This document shows positions 36,121 through 45,371 of a stretch of DNA of 64,000 bases, piece by piece. The translations under genes and the position numbers were made by a program. The DNA comes from Hyphococcus sp. GTDB lineage: Bacteria; Pseudomonadota; Alphaproteobacteria; Caulobacterales; Parvularculaceae. Position 1 is the first letter of the stretch. Every line of letters starts with the position of its first letter. The DNA is taken from NCBI GenBank assembly GCA_028289605.1, contig JANQON010000009.1:496001-560000 (forward strand), written 5' to 3'. Below the pieces are notes generated by a model. That model did not search any database and was not told the DNA's origin. It saw only the letters and a list, made by a program, of their open reading frames with translations.

Positions 36121-39100
36121 CGCCGCGGCGACAGGCCCGCCGCTTAAAGACGCGAGCCTGGCGGAATGCCGCGCGCCGCCCGCAATCGACGCCTGACTGA
36201 GCGCCAGGCCAATGAACCGCGACTGCGACGCCGACAGGAATTTCAGCCCGAGATCGAGCCCCTCCGGCGTCAGTTCCCCGAGCGCGTCCCCGAGTGCGTC
36301 AACGTCCTCGATTCCGCCCACCGCATTGATCACGCTGAGCAGTCCCGAATGGAGCGATGGGTCACCCAGAAGTCCAATGAGATTGTCGCCCACCGCAATC
36401 TGGTTTTTGTTCAATCCGTTTACTGACGATGCGGTATTGACAGTAGTGGTCAACACGACGTCGAAATTGGCGGCGTCGACGTCGATCGCCTGACTGATGA
36501 GCAGGCCGTTCTGGGCGTTGACCGTATCGAATGCGCCGCTTACCCCGGTCCCGCCGTCAATAATTGTCCGCGTCGAAACCCCGAACGGCGCGCCCGCCAG
36601 GGTGATGACCTCAAGCGTTCCTCCGAGCGTGACGTCGCCGGCAACGACAACAAGATCGCTCGTCGCGCCGATCTCGATCGGCAGAACGCCGGTCGCGCCG
36701 AGCACGAGATTGCCGTTGACCGTAAACGTCCCCGGAGAATCGCCCACATCGAGCGTGCCGTTGTTGGTGAGAACGCCGGTCAGGATCGAGCCGTCGGCGG
36801 CGTTGAGCGTCGCGCCCGACGCGATGAGCGCCGTCGTCGCCTCCAGCGAGCCTGACAGTCTGGTCTCGCCCGACACGAAAGTCGCTTCGTCGAAGTTCAC
36901 GAGCGCGCCGGTGATGTCCTGCCCGCCGCCGAGGAAGTTCGCGATCTCGAAGCCTGAGAAGGCGTCGCCCGCCCCGTTGCCATCGCCGATCGCGCGGGCG
37001 GGACCTGAGAAGGTCACTGTATCGACACCGTCCCCACCCAGAACATTCGTGAACGATCCGCCGGCTTCATTAAACGTGTCGTCGCCCGCCAGTAAAAGCG
37101 CGTCGCCCGTGACCGAGCCGCCGGCATTGATGGTCAGCATGTCGTTGACCGGATCGCCCGCCGCAACGCTGCTGTCGGTGACAATCGCCGCCGCCCCGCC
37201 GGTCACCGAACCGCCGTCCTCGACGATGACGCTTGCGCCGCTCGCCGTCGCGGCGCGCACGCCCTCTTCGGTTTCGCCCGCAACGGCGCCGGCGATCCTG
37301 ATCACCGTCTCGCCGGCCCCTTCGCTGTGCGCGTCAATGCCCTTCAGGGAGCCTTTGACATTGCCGACCGGCGCTTCGCCGCCGATGTTTACGCCGCCCG
37401 CGCCGGCGCGGACATAGAGGCCCGAGCCGCCCCGGCCGTCGACCAGAGCGCCGTCCCCCACGCCGACGTTCTGAATGGAGATGTCGCCGCCGCTGGAAAC
37501 CGCCCTGACGCCGTGGCCGTCATAAAAATAGCTGTTAGAATAGCTGTAATACGCACCGGGGTTGCCGGTGATGGTCGTCACATCGCTGATGGTTATGTCG
37601 CCGCCGCCCGAGTCGAGATCCAGCCCGTAGCCGCCTTCGCCCGTGACGGAGTCGAGAGTCTGCACCGTGATATTTCCGCCGTTGGATCGCTGACGAACGC
37701 CGTGCACCGCGCCAACGATGTAGCCGCCGGACGATCCTTGCAACAGGATATTTCCGCCAATGGAACTCGCATAGACGCCGTCTCTATACCAGCCCGTAAC
37801 GCGCGCCGCCCCTGTAGCCGTCGACGTAAGCGTGATGTCCACATCGCCGTCGCCGACATCGTTAGAGGAAGAATTGAATCTGCCAAAAGCAGCGATGCCG
37901 TAACCGCCGGTCACATCGCCGACGGTGATCGATGTGCGGCCGCTTGAGCCAGAATTGACGGTGCTAATGCCACTGGAAAGAACGGCGCCCACAGCGGTGT
38001 AGACGGCGCCCGCCGTGGTGTCGATCGTCAGATTGTTATCGAAGCCGTTGACGCCTATTTTGGCGTCGATCCCGGAAACCCACACTCCGCCGGCGACGTT
38101 GATATCCGCCGTTGTGATTGAAACATCGCCTTGTCCCAAGTTGCCTACCTGTATGCCGTCGCCGAAAGTGCTGGTCACCGTTCCGTTCGTGGTGTCGACG
38201 ACGACGTCGCCAGTCGTCGTATACCCGCTATTGACGTTGATCCCAAAGAGGGACGTCACATCGCCCGTGGTTATGCTTGTCCCGCCCGTTCCAAAGTTTC
38301 TTGCAATAATCCCGGTACCAGCAAGCCTGGTACCGGAATTGACGATCACATGGCCCGTGACATTGACTATAATATCCGTCGCTTCGGAGTCGCGATCGTT
38401 TCGCACTAAGATGCCGTTGCCGCCCTTGTCGCCGTTGGCGGCGGAGATGTCGGCCACGTTCACGACGGTCGCCCCGACGCCATTGTTGGACGCCCAGACG
38501 CCAGTACGACCGGCGTTGATTGTTCCCGCCACCGTGACGGAAAGACCCGCGCCGGCCCCGTTCTCCGCATTGACGCCGTCCTGGCTGGCCGTGACATTGC
38601 CGATCGCCTCTACGCCGCCGATGTTTAAGTCGCCGGTCCCGGAACGCGCATAGACGCCGTGGCCGTCCCGGCCGTCCACCAGGGCGCCCTCCCCGACGCC
38701 GACGCCCTGAATGGAGATGTCGCCGCCGTCGGAAATCGCCTTGACGCCGTGGCCTTCGTTCGGGTTTGCGTTGTCGCCATAGCCGGTGATGTTCGTCACC
38801 CTGCTGACCGTGATGTCGCCGCCGTAAGAGGCGAGATCCAGCCCGTGGCCGCCCTGGCCCGTGACAGAGTCAAGCTTCTGCACGGTGATGTCCGCGCCGG
38901 CGGTTCTGAGATAGGTTCCGTGCGTCGATCCCGTGATGTCGCCCGACGAACCCTGCACGGTGACGTGCGCCTCGGCGCCGGTCGACGCCGCGTCAACGCC
39001 GGCCCCGTCCCCGCCCTCTACATCGCCGGTGGAGCCCAGGGTGATAACTGTCTCCCCGTCGGCCGCGCGCGCGTATACGCCAGCGCCGCCTTCCGCCGTA

Positions 39101-42100
39101 AGCTCCGCGACGGTGACGTTAATCGCGCCGTCATTTTCGACCGCAACGTCGACGCCGTTTGAATCGGTTCCGGTCGACACAATCGATCCGGTGGACATGA
39201 TGTTGAAATCGCCGCCGCCTGTACGGGCGTAAACGGCGTGCGAATCGATGAAGCCGCCTGTGGAGATAAGTGCGGTGGATGTGATGGAGATGTCGCCGTT
39301 CTCGGATTCCGCCCAGATGGCGGGCGATCTGAAGCCGGGATTGTTCACCGCGGCAGTATCGGTGAGCGCGATCACTATCGACCCGTCGCCGTGCGTCGTC
39401 GCAACGACGGCCCTGCCGCTATTGCCTGCGCCGTAAATCTTGCCGTTCGGCGTTTCGCCGCCGATATTGATGTCGCCGCCGGCGGCGGAAGCCAAGATGC
39501 TTACGCTGTCGCCTCTGATCCCGCCGACGAGGCCCGAACCCTGGATCGAGATCGCGCCGCCGTTGCTGAACGCCTCGATCGCGGACGGCGCGCTCGAATT
39601 GCGACCAATGAGCGTATCAACCCCGCTCACCGTGATAACGGAATCGCCGCCGTATGTTCTCGCAGTAATGGCGTCGCTGCCATTGCCGATGATGGAGTCG
39701 AGGTTCCGCACCGTGATATTCCCGCCCGGGCCGCCGCCGCGCTTTGCGCCGGATTGCAGACGAACCCCCTTCGTCGCCCCGTAAATCTCGCCGCCCGAAA
39801 GGCCTTGCAGCAGAATGTCCCCGGCGAAGGCGTTAACATCGACGCCCATGGTCGAGCGGCTCTGAAGGACCGCCGTCGACGTCAGGGTAATCTCTGTCTC
39901 GCCGTATTCGCCGGTCTTCGCATAGACGCCGAGGTCGCCGATAACGTCGTCCACTGTCAGGCTGAGGCCATCTCCGCCGTATTGAATCGCGTTGATGCCG
40001 ATAGCGCCGCCGGTGACGGCCCCGCCCGAAGTGTCGATAGTGAGATCGCCGCCGGTGTACGCAACGCGTGCGTCTATGCCGTGGCGGCTGCCCGTAACAT
40101 TGCCGATCGCCTCCAGGCCGCCGATGTTGACGCCGCCGGCGCCGCGGGCGAGGGCGCGGGCGTAGATCCCGTGGCCTTCCCGGCCCTCGACCAGACCGTT
40201 CGTCCCTGTACCGACATTCTGTATAGAGACGCCGCCGTTGCTTGAAACCGCTTTGACGCCATGGCCCTGATCGCCGGGGGTTGTCGTATCGCCGTAGCCG
40301 ACAATGGTCGTCACGTCGCTGATTGTGACGGCGCCGTCGCCTGCATCCGCATCGACCCCGTGGCCGCCCTGGCCCGTTACGGAATCGAGGGTCTGCACGG
40401 TGATGTTCGCGCCGGCCGAGCGCATGTAAATCCCGTCCGTCCCGCCGATGACGTCGCCGGAGGCGCCTTGGACGGTGATATGGGCGGTTGACTGTTCGCT
40501 CTGTGCGAAAATGCCCGCCTCGCTTTGACCGGTGACGTCATTGACGGTGATCGTCGTCACGCCGCCGCCTTCATTGGTTGTGTTTATGCCCCGGCGCGCG
40601 CCGTCCACCGCGCCGGCGCTCGTATCGATCGTCAGGTCGCCGCTGACCGCGGCGCCGGGGGAGACGGGTGCAATGCGCACCTCGACGCCGTCGTCGCCGC
40701 CGGTGACATCGCCCAGCGCCGCCTCGCCGCCGAGCGTCACGTCGCCGGTGCGCGACCGGACGTATATCCCGTCCGCCTGGCCCGTGCTTGTAATGCCGCC
40801 GGCGAGACCGGAGCCCTGAATCGAAACGTCGCCATAAACGCCGACAACGTGCATGCCGGCGCCGCTTCGACCGCTCGCCGCCCCGACAGACGTGATCTCG
40901 ATAGCGCCGTTTCTGGAGTAGGCCTGAACGCCTCTGCCCTCTCCCAGCGCATCGATGGCGACAGAGGCGATGTTGCTGATCGTGATGTCGCCGTCCGCGG
41001 TTTCAACATCGATCGCTCTGTTGGAGGCGCCGGTGACGCTCCCGAGATCTGAAATGGTGATGGAACCGTCCGCAGCCTCGGCCCTGATCCCCGAGCCGTT
41101 TTCGCCGTCGATTGCGGTGATTGACGATATGGTGATTTCGCCCAGGCCGTCGGTCTCGGTTTCGATTCCGTGGTGACCTTGGCCCGTGACGGAGTCAAGC
41201 GTCTGCACCGTGACGTTCGCGCCGTAGGCGCGCGCAAAAATCCCATGCTCCCCGCCGACGACGTCGCCGGAGGAGCCCTGCACGGTGATATGAGCAGTCG
41301 ACTCTCTGCTCCTCGCGAGAATCCCTTCCCCGCTTCGGCCGGTGACGTCATTGACGGTAATCGTCATCACGCCGACGCCTTGACTGAATGCGTTTATGCC
41401 CCTTTGCGCGCCGTCCACCTCGCCGGCGCTCGTATTGATCGTTATGGCGGCGCCGTTTGTTGAGTTGAAAGTGTAAATGCCGTCGTCGCTGACGCTGGTT
41501 ACGCGAGCCGTCGTAATGTCAATTGCGGCGCCGGCGCCGGCGGTATGCGCAAAGATTCCCTGATTAGCGCCCGACACCACCCCGGTCGTTATGATCGTTA
41601 CGTCGTTACTTGTACTAGTCGCGCGGATTGCCGCGCCCCCGCCAGCGAGCGAAGTAACGTCTCGCGCCGTGACCGACACGACAGAACCCGAGGAACTGTA
41701 GGCGTAGATTCCCACCTCGCCGCCGGTCACGGCGCCCGCGCTCGTATTGATCGTTATGGGGCCGCCGGAATCAACTTTCGCAAAAACGCCGTGTCGGCTG
41801 CCCGTGACATTGCCGACGGCGCCGATGACTTCGCCGGTCACGCTGTCAACTTCGCCGCCGATATTGACTTCGCCAAATTCGGTATAGGCGTAAATCCCGT
41901 GGCCGTCCCGGCCTTCGACGAGATTGCCGTCGCCCAGGCCGACGCGCTGGATGGAGATGTCGCCGCCGTCGGAAACCGCCCGGACGCCATGGCCATTAGC
42001 GATCTGGGCGCCTGCGTCGCCGACGCCGGTGATGTTCGTCACGTCGGCGATCGTGATGTCGCCGTCTTCGGTTAAAGTGTAGATTCCTGCGCCGGCCGAG

Positions 42101-43467
42101 CCGGTGACGGCGTCTATGGAAGTTATCGTGACGGCGCCGTCTTTGTTGGCGCCGAGTTCTAGTCCGTCGCCGCCCTGACCGGTGACGGCGTCAAGGTTCT
42201 GGACTGTGAGCGCGCCGTCGGAAAACATGATAACGCCGTCCGTCGCGCCGATAATCCGGCCCGACGAGCCTTTGAGCGTAATGTCTCCCACGTCCGACTG
42301 CGCTTCGACGCCCGCGCCCGTCGTTCCCTGAACAAGCGCCGTCGAGATCAGCGTGATTTCCGTGGCGCCGTCCTGCGCGCTCGTAAATATGCCCACGCCG
42401 CCGGTAACATCGTCCACTTTTATGCTGAGGAGCGCATCGTTTTCCTGACCGACCTTAAGGCCCGCGTTAACGCCCTGGACGGTCCCGGCGGACGTGTCGA
42501 TGATGACGGCGCCGCCGCCCGACGGGCTCTCGGCGCGAATCCCGTAACGGCCGGTCGCGGTGACGTTCCCGGTCGTGATCGTCATGGCGCCGCTGCCGGC
42601 GTGGTCGGCGTAAATTCCGTCGCCCGCGCTGTTCACCGCGCCGGCGACGGTGTTGATCGTCAAACCGGTTGTCGCGGATTCCGTTGACGCGCTGATGCCG
42701 ACAACGCTGACATTGCGGTTAGCGATGTCGCGGGCGGTCACGTTCCCCGTCGTGATGCGCGTTTCGCCGGTCCCGTTGTTTTCGACGTTGATCCCCTGGA
42801 CGCCGACGACGGTTCCGGCCGTGGTGTCGATCGTCAGGCTCGTCGCGCTGAAATCGTTGGCGGCGCGAATGGCGGCGTCGTCTCTTCCGTAGACATCGGC
42901 CGTGGTGATCGACGTGGCGCCCGCGCCGTTATTGGTCGCGTTGACGCCCTTTTTCGAGCCGCGAAGCTCCCCGGCGCTTTCGATGGTGAGGCCGCCTTCG
43001 CCGCCCCTGACGATGATTTCTGCGCCGTCCTCACTCCCGTAGAGACGAGATCCGGCGTTGACGACGGTCAGGGTCTGCGCGCCGTAGCCGTACATGAACA
43101 GCGCGTCGCCGGACCCGTTGCCGAGGTTCCCTTCGGTCGTATCGTCGCCGACGACAACGGTGAGGTCGTCGACATTGGCCCCGAGCGGCGCAGAGGCCGT
43201 GCCGGCGGGGTCGAGGCACGTGATGGTCTCGCCGTCCTCGATGACGCGGTCGCCGTCATTCGGCGTGCCGGCGGTGACCTCATCCGAACAGGTCGGCGGC
43301 AACTGCGCCCGGGCGCGGCCGCCGTAAAAGCCCATATAGCCGGGCGTCGCCGCGGCGATCGCGCCGGCCGACGCGGCGACCAGCCAATGGCGTCTTATCG
43401 ATCGCGCGCGCTTTGTTGACGTCGTTCCCGAGTGGCGATTCGCGCCTTCAGCGACCAGCATATTCAT
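35260..43467 (-). CDS. Giant autotransporter with modular repeat passenger
   Basis: A 2735-residue type V autotransporter. The N-terminus has a long basic leader (KRARSIRRHW) and a signal peptide ending about residue 54 (RARA|Q), then a Cys pair (C60, C84). The passenger (about 85-2430) is built of Gly/Thr/Asp-rich short beta repeats typical of beta-helices. Composite modules recur: a QGSSG-type segment and a TVQTLDSVTGQGGHG-type segment occur about six times each, and a HGV-A-S-GGDISIQ / GR-GHG-Y / VNIGG segment four times (near 41.9, 40.2, 38.7 and 37.5 kb). A linker (GLKFLSASQSRFIGLALSQ) precedes a C-terminal barrel of about 285 residues (coding about 36120-35260) ending in Phe. Likely an adhesin or surface-structure protein. 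No Shine-Dalgarno box is obvious; M3 is an alternative start. Confidence 0.93.
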   Translation of the reverse strand: MNMLVAEGANRHSGTTSTKRARSIRRHWLVAASAGAIAAATPGYMGFYGGRARAQLPPTCSDEVTAGTPNDGDRVIEDGETITCLDPAGTASAPLGANVDDLTVVVGDDTTEGNLGNGSGDALFMYGYGAQTLTVVNAGSRLYGSEDGAEIIVRGGEGGLTIESAGELRGSKKGVNATNNGAGATSITTADVYGRDDAAIRAANDFSATSLTIDTTAGTVVGVQGINVENNGTGETRITTGNVTARDIANRNVSVVGISASTESATTGLTINTVAGAVNSAGDGIYADHAGSGAMTITTGNVTATGRYGIRAESPSGGGAVIIDTSAGTVQGVNAGLKVGQENDALLSIKVDDVTGGVGIFTSAQDGATEITLISTALVQGTTGAGVEAQSDVGDITLKGSSGRIIGATDGVIMFSDGALTVQNLDAVTGQGGDGLELGANKDGAVTITSIDAVTGSAGAGIYTLTEDGDITIADVTNITGVGDAGAQIANGHGVRAVSDGGDISIQRVGLGDGNLVEGRDGHGIYAYTEFGEVNIGGEVDSVTGEVIGAVGNVTGSRHGVFAKVDSGGPITINTSAGAVTGGEVGIYAYSSSGSVVSVTARDVTSLAGGGAAIRATSTSNDVTIITTGVVSGANQGIFAHTAGAGAAIDITTARVTSVSDDGIYTFNSTNGAAITINTSAGEVDGAQRGINAFSQGVGVMTITVNDVTGRSGEGILARSRESTAHITVQGSSGDVVGGEHGIFARAYGANVTVQTLDSVTGQGHHGIETETDGLGEITISSITAIDGENGSGIRAEAADGSITISDLGSVTGASNRAIDVETADGDITISNIASVAIDALGEGRGVQAYSRNGAIEITSVGAASGRSGAGMHVVGVYGDVSIQGSGLAGGITSTGQADGIYVRSRTGDVTLGGEAALGDVTGGDDGVEVRIAPVSPGAAVSGDLTIDTSAGAVDGARRGINTTNEGGGVTTITVNDVTGQSEAGIFAQSEQSTAHITVQGASGDVIGGTDGIYMRSAGANITVQTLDSVTGQGGHGVDADAGDGAVTISDVTTIVGYGDTTTPGDQGHGVKAVSSNGGVSIQNVGTGTNGLVEGREGHGIYARALARGAGGVNIGGLEAIGNVTGSRHGIDARVAYTGGDLTIDTSGGAVTGGAIGINAIQYGGDGLSLTVDDVIGDLGVYAKTGEYGETEITLTSTAVLQSRSTMGVDVNAFAGDILLQGLSGGEIYGATKGVRLQSGAKRGGGPGGNITVRNLDSIIGNGSDAITARTYGGDSVITVSGVDTLIGRNSSAPSAIEAFSNGGAISIQGSGLVGGIRGDSVSILASAAGGDINIGGETPNGKIYGAGNSGRAVVATTHGDGSIVIALTDTAAVNNPGFRSPAIWAESENGDISITSTALISTGGFIDSHAVYARTGGGDFNIMSTGSIVSTGTDSNGVDVAVENDGAINVTVAELTAEGGAGVYARAADGETVITLGSTGDVEGGDGAGVDAASTGAEAHVTVQGSSGDITGSTHGTYLRTAGADITVQKLDSVTGQGGHGLDLASYGGDITVSRVTNITGYGDNANPNEGHGVKAISDGGDISIQGVGVGEGALVDGRDGHGVYARSGTGDLNIGGVEAIGNVTASQDGVNAENGAGAGLSVTVAGTINAGRTGVWASNNGVGATVVNVADISAANGDKGGNGILVRNDRDSEATDIIVNVTGHVIVNSGTRLAGTGIIARNFGTGGTSITTGDVTSLFGINVNSGYTTTGDVVVDTTNGTVTSTFGDGIQVGNLGQGDVSITTADINVAGGVWVSGIDAKIGVNGFDNNLTIDTTAGAVYTAVGAVLSSGISTVNSGSSGRTSITVGDVTGGYGIAAFGRFNSSSNDVGDGDVDITLTSTATGAARVTGWYRDGVYASSIGGNILLQGSSGGYIVGAVHGVRQRSNGGNITVQTLDSVTGEGGYGLDLDSGGGDITISDVTTITGNPGAYYSYSNSYFYDGHGVRAVSSGGDISIQNVGVGDGALVDGRGGSGLYVRAGAGGVNIGGEAPVGNVKGSLKGIDAHSEGAGETVIRIAGAVAGETEEGVRAATASGASVIVEDGGSVTGGAAAIVTDSSVAAGDPVNDMLTINAGGSVTGDALLLAGDDTFNEAGGSFTNVLGGDGVDTVTFSGPARAIGDGNGAGDAFSGFEIANFLGGGQDITGALVNFDEATFVSGETRLSGSLEATTALIASGATLNAADGSILTGVLTNNGTLDVGDSPGTFTVNGNLVLGATGVLPIEIGATSDLVVVAGDVTLGGTLEVITLAGAPFGVSTRTIIDGGTGVSGAFDTVNAQNGLLISQAIDVDAANFDVVLTTTVNTASSVNGLNKNQIAVGDNLIGLLGDPSLHSGLLSVINAVGGIEDVDALGDALGELTPEGLDLGLKFLSASQSRFIGLALSQASIAGGARHSARLASLSGGPVAAASGGDAATAWGAMEVYGLSQDGGTQHIDFDGSAFSFAAGVSGIAAGPFSFGIAGGYSNFDGEVDGAFGDAADADLFHIAGTASARFGFSAFDARLDSVVGYATGDTELAMTLGDPATDETVVQRGDAGVSSVDWLTRLTLDGRTGGDAWALKPHLQTGVAVYRQDAINLGAAETTALAVDGLNNTRWQIGVGATYERRVAGRLSLSARATGVQYFDDTENIFASRFAAAPAGSPSFRTTGRAVDRQVQLDAALAYAHKSGFVVSVGAFGETGDLTLYGGSVNVQKRF
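36800..42900 (-). repeat. Degenerate tandem modules of the autotransporter passenger
   Basis: Sequence similarity between modules is visible at both protein and DNA level. The stretch encoding TVQ-LDSVTGQGG recurs near 42.18, 41.19, 40.38, 39.69, 38.86 and 37.64 kb. The one encoding ISIQ-VG-G---LV-GR-G recurs near 41.93, 40.20, 38.69 and 37.45 kb. Spacing is unequal (0.7-1.7 kb), as expected if modules have been gained, lost and diverged by recombination. Confidence 0.7.
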
Positions 43468-43954
43468 AGGATGTTGGTTGTTCCGATTTTTTTGAAATGA
43501 CGGTTCGTGCCCCTGAATGGTTAATGTCGACCGAAACCGAAGCTTGCGCGAGACAAAGTCTGCGAGCGGTCGCGTTTGGCCGACCAGCGGTATTTCAAGA
43601 CGGGATGATCTAGGCGCCGCGACGGTTTTTCATTGAACGGTCGTCGACGAGCCGCTTCAAAAGCCTTGGCGAGGATTCGAACGCGTTTTGATTCGCATTC
43701 TTGGCGCGCGCTTTTTGAGATGAATTAAATCTGCAGATAAAGTGTTTTTTGCGCGCGCGCTTTGCGTTTTTGTTGTTCACGCGGCGCCGCAAGCCGTTGC
43801 GTCACGGCGACAACGCACCCCGCCGTTGAAACAACAAGTCCTGCGTTATGCAACCGGCGTTTTCGTGTCCGGACCTGTTGGCCTGCGGATATGTTCCGTT
43901 TCTCGACGCGGATGAAATTCTTTCAATGAAACCCAAGCGCGCCGACCGCCAACG
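43468..43954. other. Intergenic stretch upstream of the autotransporter
   Basis: About 490 bases between two leftward genes. The part near 43690-43790 is richer in A/T and contains GC-run/T-run patterns (a gcgcgc stretch beside poly-T) but no clean terminator or operator. The autotransporter promoter should lie here. Confidence 0.45.
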
Positions 43955-45280
43955 TCACTCCGCCAAACTCGCCTCCGCCATCAGCACCGTAAGCGCCAAT
44001 TGCGTCGATAACGCAGTCTGGTCGTCTGTCCAGGTTTCTGCAAGCGAATGGGCCCATCTGGTGACGCCGCCGCGACTGAGCGTTACCGCCGGCACGCCGA
44101 GCGAAATCGGGATATTGGAATCTGTCGATGAAATTCGCAGATCCGGCTCCAACCCGAAAGCCGTCATCGCTGCAATGCTGCGTTGAACCAGCGGCGCCTC
44201 TTTATCGCCTGCGCCCGCCGGACGGTCGCCGACGGGCTTAATGTCGAGCGTCAACGCCTCGCCGTCGTTTCGGGCCGCGTTCTCCTGCTCCAGCGCGCGC
44301 ATCATCGACTGTCGAAACACGGCGTCGATCTCGGCGAGTTTCGCCGGGTCGCCGGAACGCATATCGACCTCCATCCACGACTCAAACGGAATGGAGTTGA
44401 TCGAGGTGCCGCCGCCGATACGGCCCACATTAAAGGTTGTCTTGTCGCCCGACTTGACGACATCCGCCGCGGCGCCGACAAATTCATCGATGGCCCGGCC
44501 GACGGCGTGATGCGGATTGCCGAGACCGAAGGCGCTCCAGGAATGCCCGCCCGGCCCCTTGAATGTCACGCGATACCGGAGCGAGCCGACGGCGCCATAG
44601 ACCAACCGGTTGCGCCGCCCCCCGTCGATCGCAATAAACGCGTCAATCGGCTCGGCGCCGTCGCGAAACAAATGACGCACGCCGCGCAAATCCCCTAGCC
44701 CCTCTTCGCCTACGTTCCCGATCAGGAGAATGTCGGCATTGACGTCAACGCCGCTCGCCGCAATCGCCCGCGCCAATTCCAGCAGTAGAACGGCGCCGCG
44801 AGAGTTATCGCCAACGCCAGGAGCTGCGTAGGTGTCGCCGCGCTGTCTGACGCTGATGCCGGACGTCATCGGGAACACCGTATCAAGATGCGCGACGACG
44901 GCGACTACGCGACCTCCGACGCTTCCTTCGCGCCGGGCGATGACATTGCCGATCTCGTCGGTCGTCACCGGACCGAAACCAGTCTCGTCCATCATCTCTG
45001 CAAACAACGCCGCGCGCGCCTCTTCGTTGAAGGGCGGCGCCGGGGTTTCCGTGAGCGCAATCAGATCCTCAAGGCCGCGTTCGTGGTTCCGTTCAATGTA
45101 CGCGAACGCATCGGCGACTTTTGGGCGCGCGATGACGTCGCAGATTTCGCGCATATAGGCGTCGTCGGTATCGGCGTTGCGGCAATGGTCGACACTATCA
45201 TTCGCAAAGGCGCCTGATCCGAACCCGAGCATGAGCATGGCGAGTCCAACCGTTGCCCGCCTGATGGACCGCGGGCGCAT
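43955..45280 (-). CDS. Secreted M20-family metallopeptidase
   Basis: About 441 residues with a signal peptide (MRPRSIRRATVGLAMLMLGFGSGAFA). The zinc and catalytic motifs are AHLDTVF (His ligand and Asp), GVGDNSRG (bridging Asp) and GNVGEEGLGDLRG (general base Glu and Glu ligand), with the dimerisation-domain motif FKGPGGHSW and a late SSTDSNIP. I chose the start that gives a compact signal peptide; in-frame starts at 45316 and 45355 are possible and no Shine-Dalgarno box settles it. It follows the S9 peptidase on the same strand and would finish degradation of short peptides in the periplasm. Confidence 0.88.
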   Translation of the reverse strand: MRPRSIRRATVGLAMLMLGFGSGAFANDSVDHCRNADTDDAYMREICDVIARPKVADAFAYIERNHERGLEDLIALTETPAPPFNEEARAALFAEMMDETGFGPVTTDEIGNVIARREGSVGGRVVAVVAHLDTVFPMTSGISVRQRGDTYAAPGVGDNSRGAVLLLELARAIAASGVDVNADILLIGNVGEEGLGDLRGVRHLFRDGAEPIDAFIAIDGGRRNRLVYGAVGSLRYRVTFKGPGGHSWSAFGLGNPHHAVGRAIDEFVGAAADVVKSGDKTTFNVGRIGGGTSINSIPFESWMEVDMRSGDPAKLAEIDAVFRQSMMRALEQENAARNDGEALTLDIKPVGDRPAGAGDKEAPLVQRSIAAMTAFGLEPDLRISSTDSNIPISLGVPAVTLSRGGVTRWAHSLAETWTDDQTALSTQLALTVLMAEASLAE

Positions 45281-45371
45281 CATAGCGAAATACGCCGTCC
45301 CGGGAAATTCGTTCATAGTGCGCCGCCGCAATGTCCAAGCAATCATCTGATTCACTCAGGAAAACCCATCT

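Noticed and set aside
36497-40245. Long rightward open frames opposite the autotransporter (up to about 335 codons)
   Set aside because: They are antisense shadows of the repeat modules. GC-rich repetitive coding on the other strand removes stops, and the translations (Pro/Ser/Ala-rich, repeating) have no domain or start signal.
36800-42900. The regular DNA repeats considered as a CRISPR-like or satellite array
   Set aside because: The repeats are long, diverged, in one continuous reading frame and lack constant-length spacers; they are protein modules.
43610-43792. A 60-codon leftward frame rich in Lys/Arg/Asn
   Set aside because: It lies in the AT-richer upstream region of the autotransporter, has no clear ribosome-binding site, and looks like a composition artefact.
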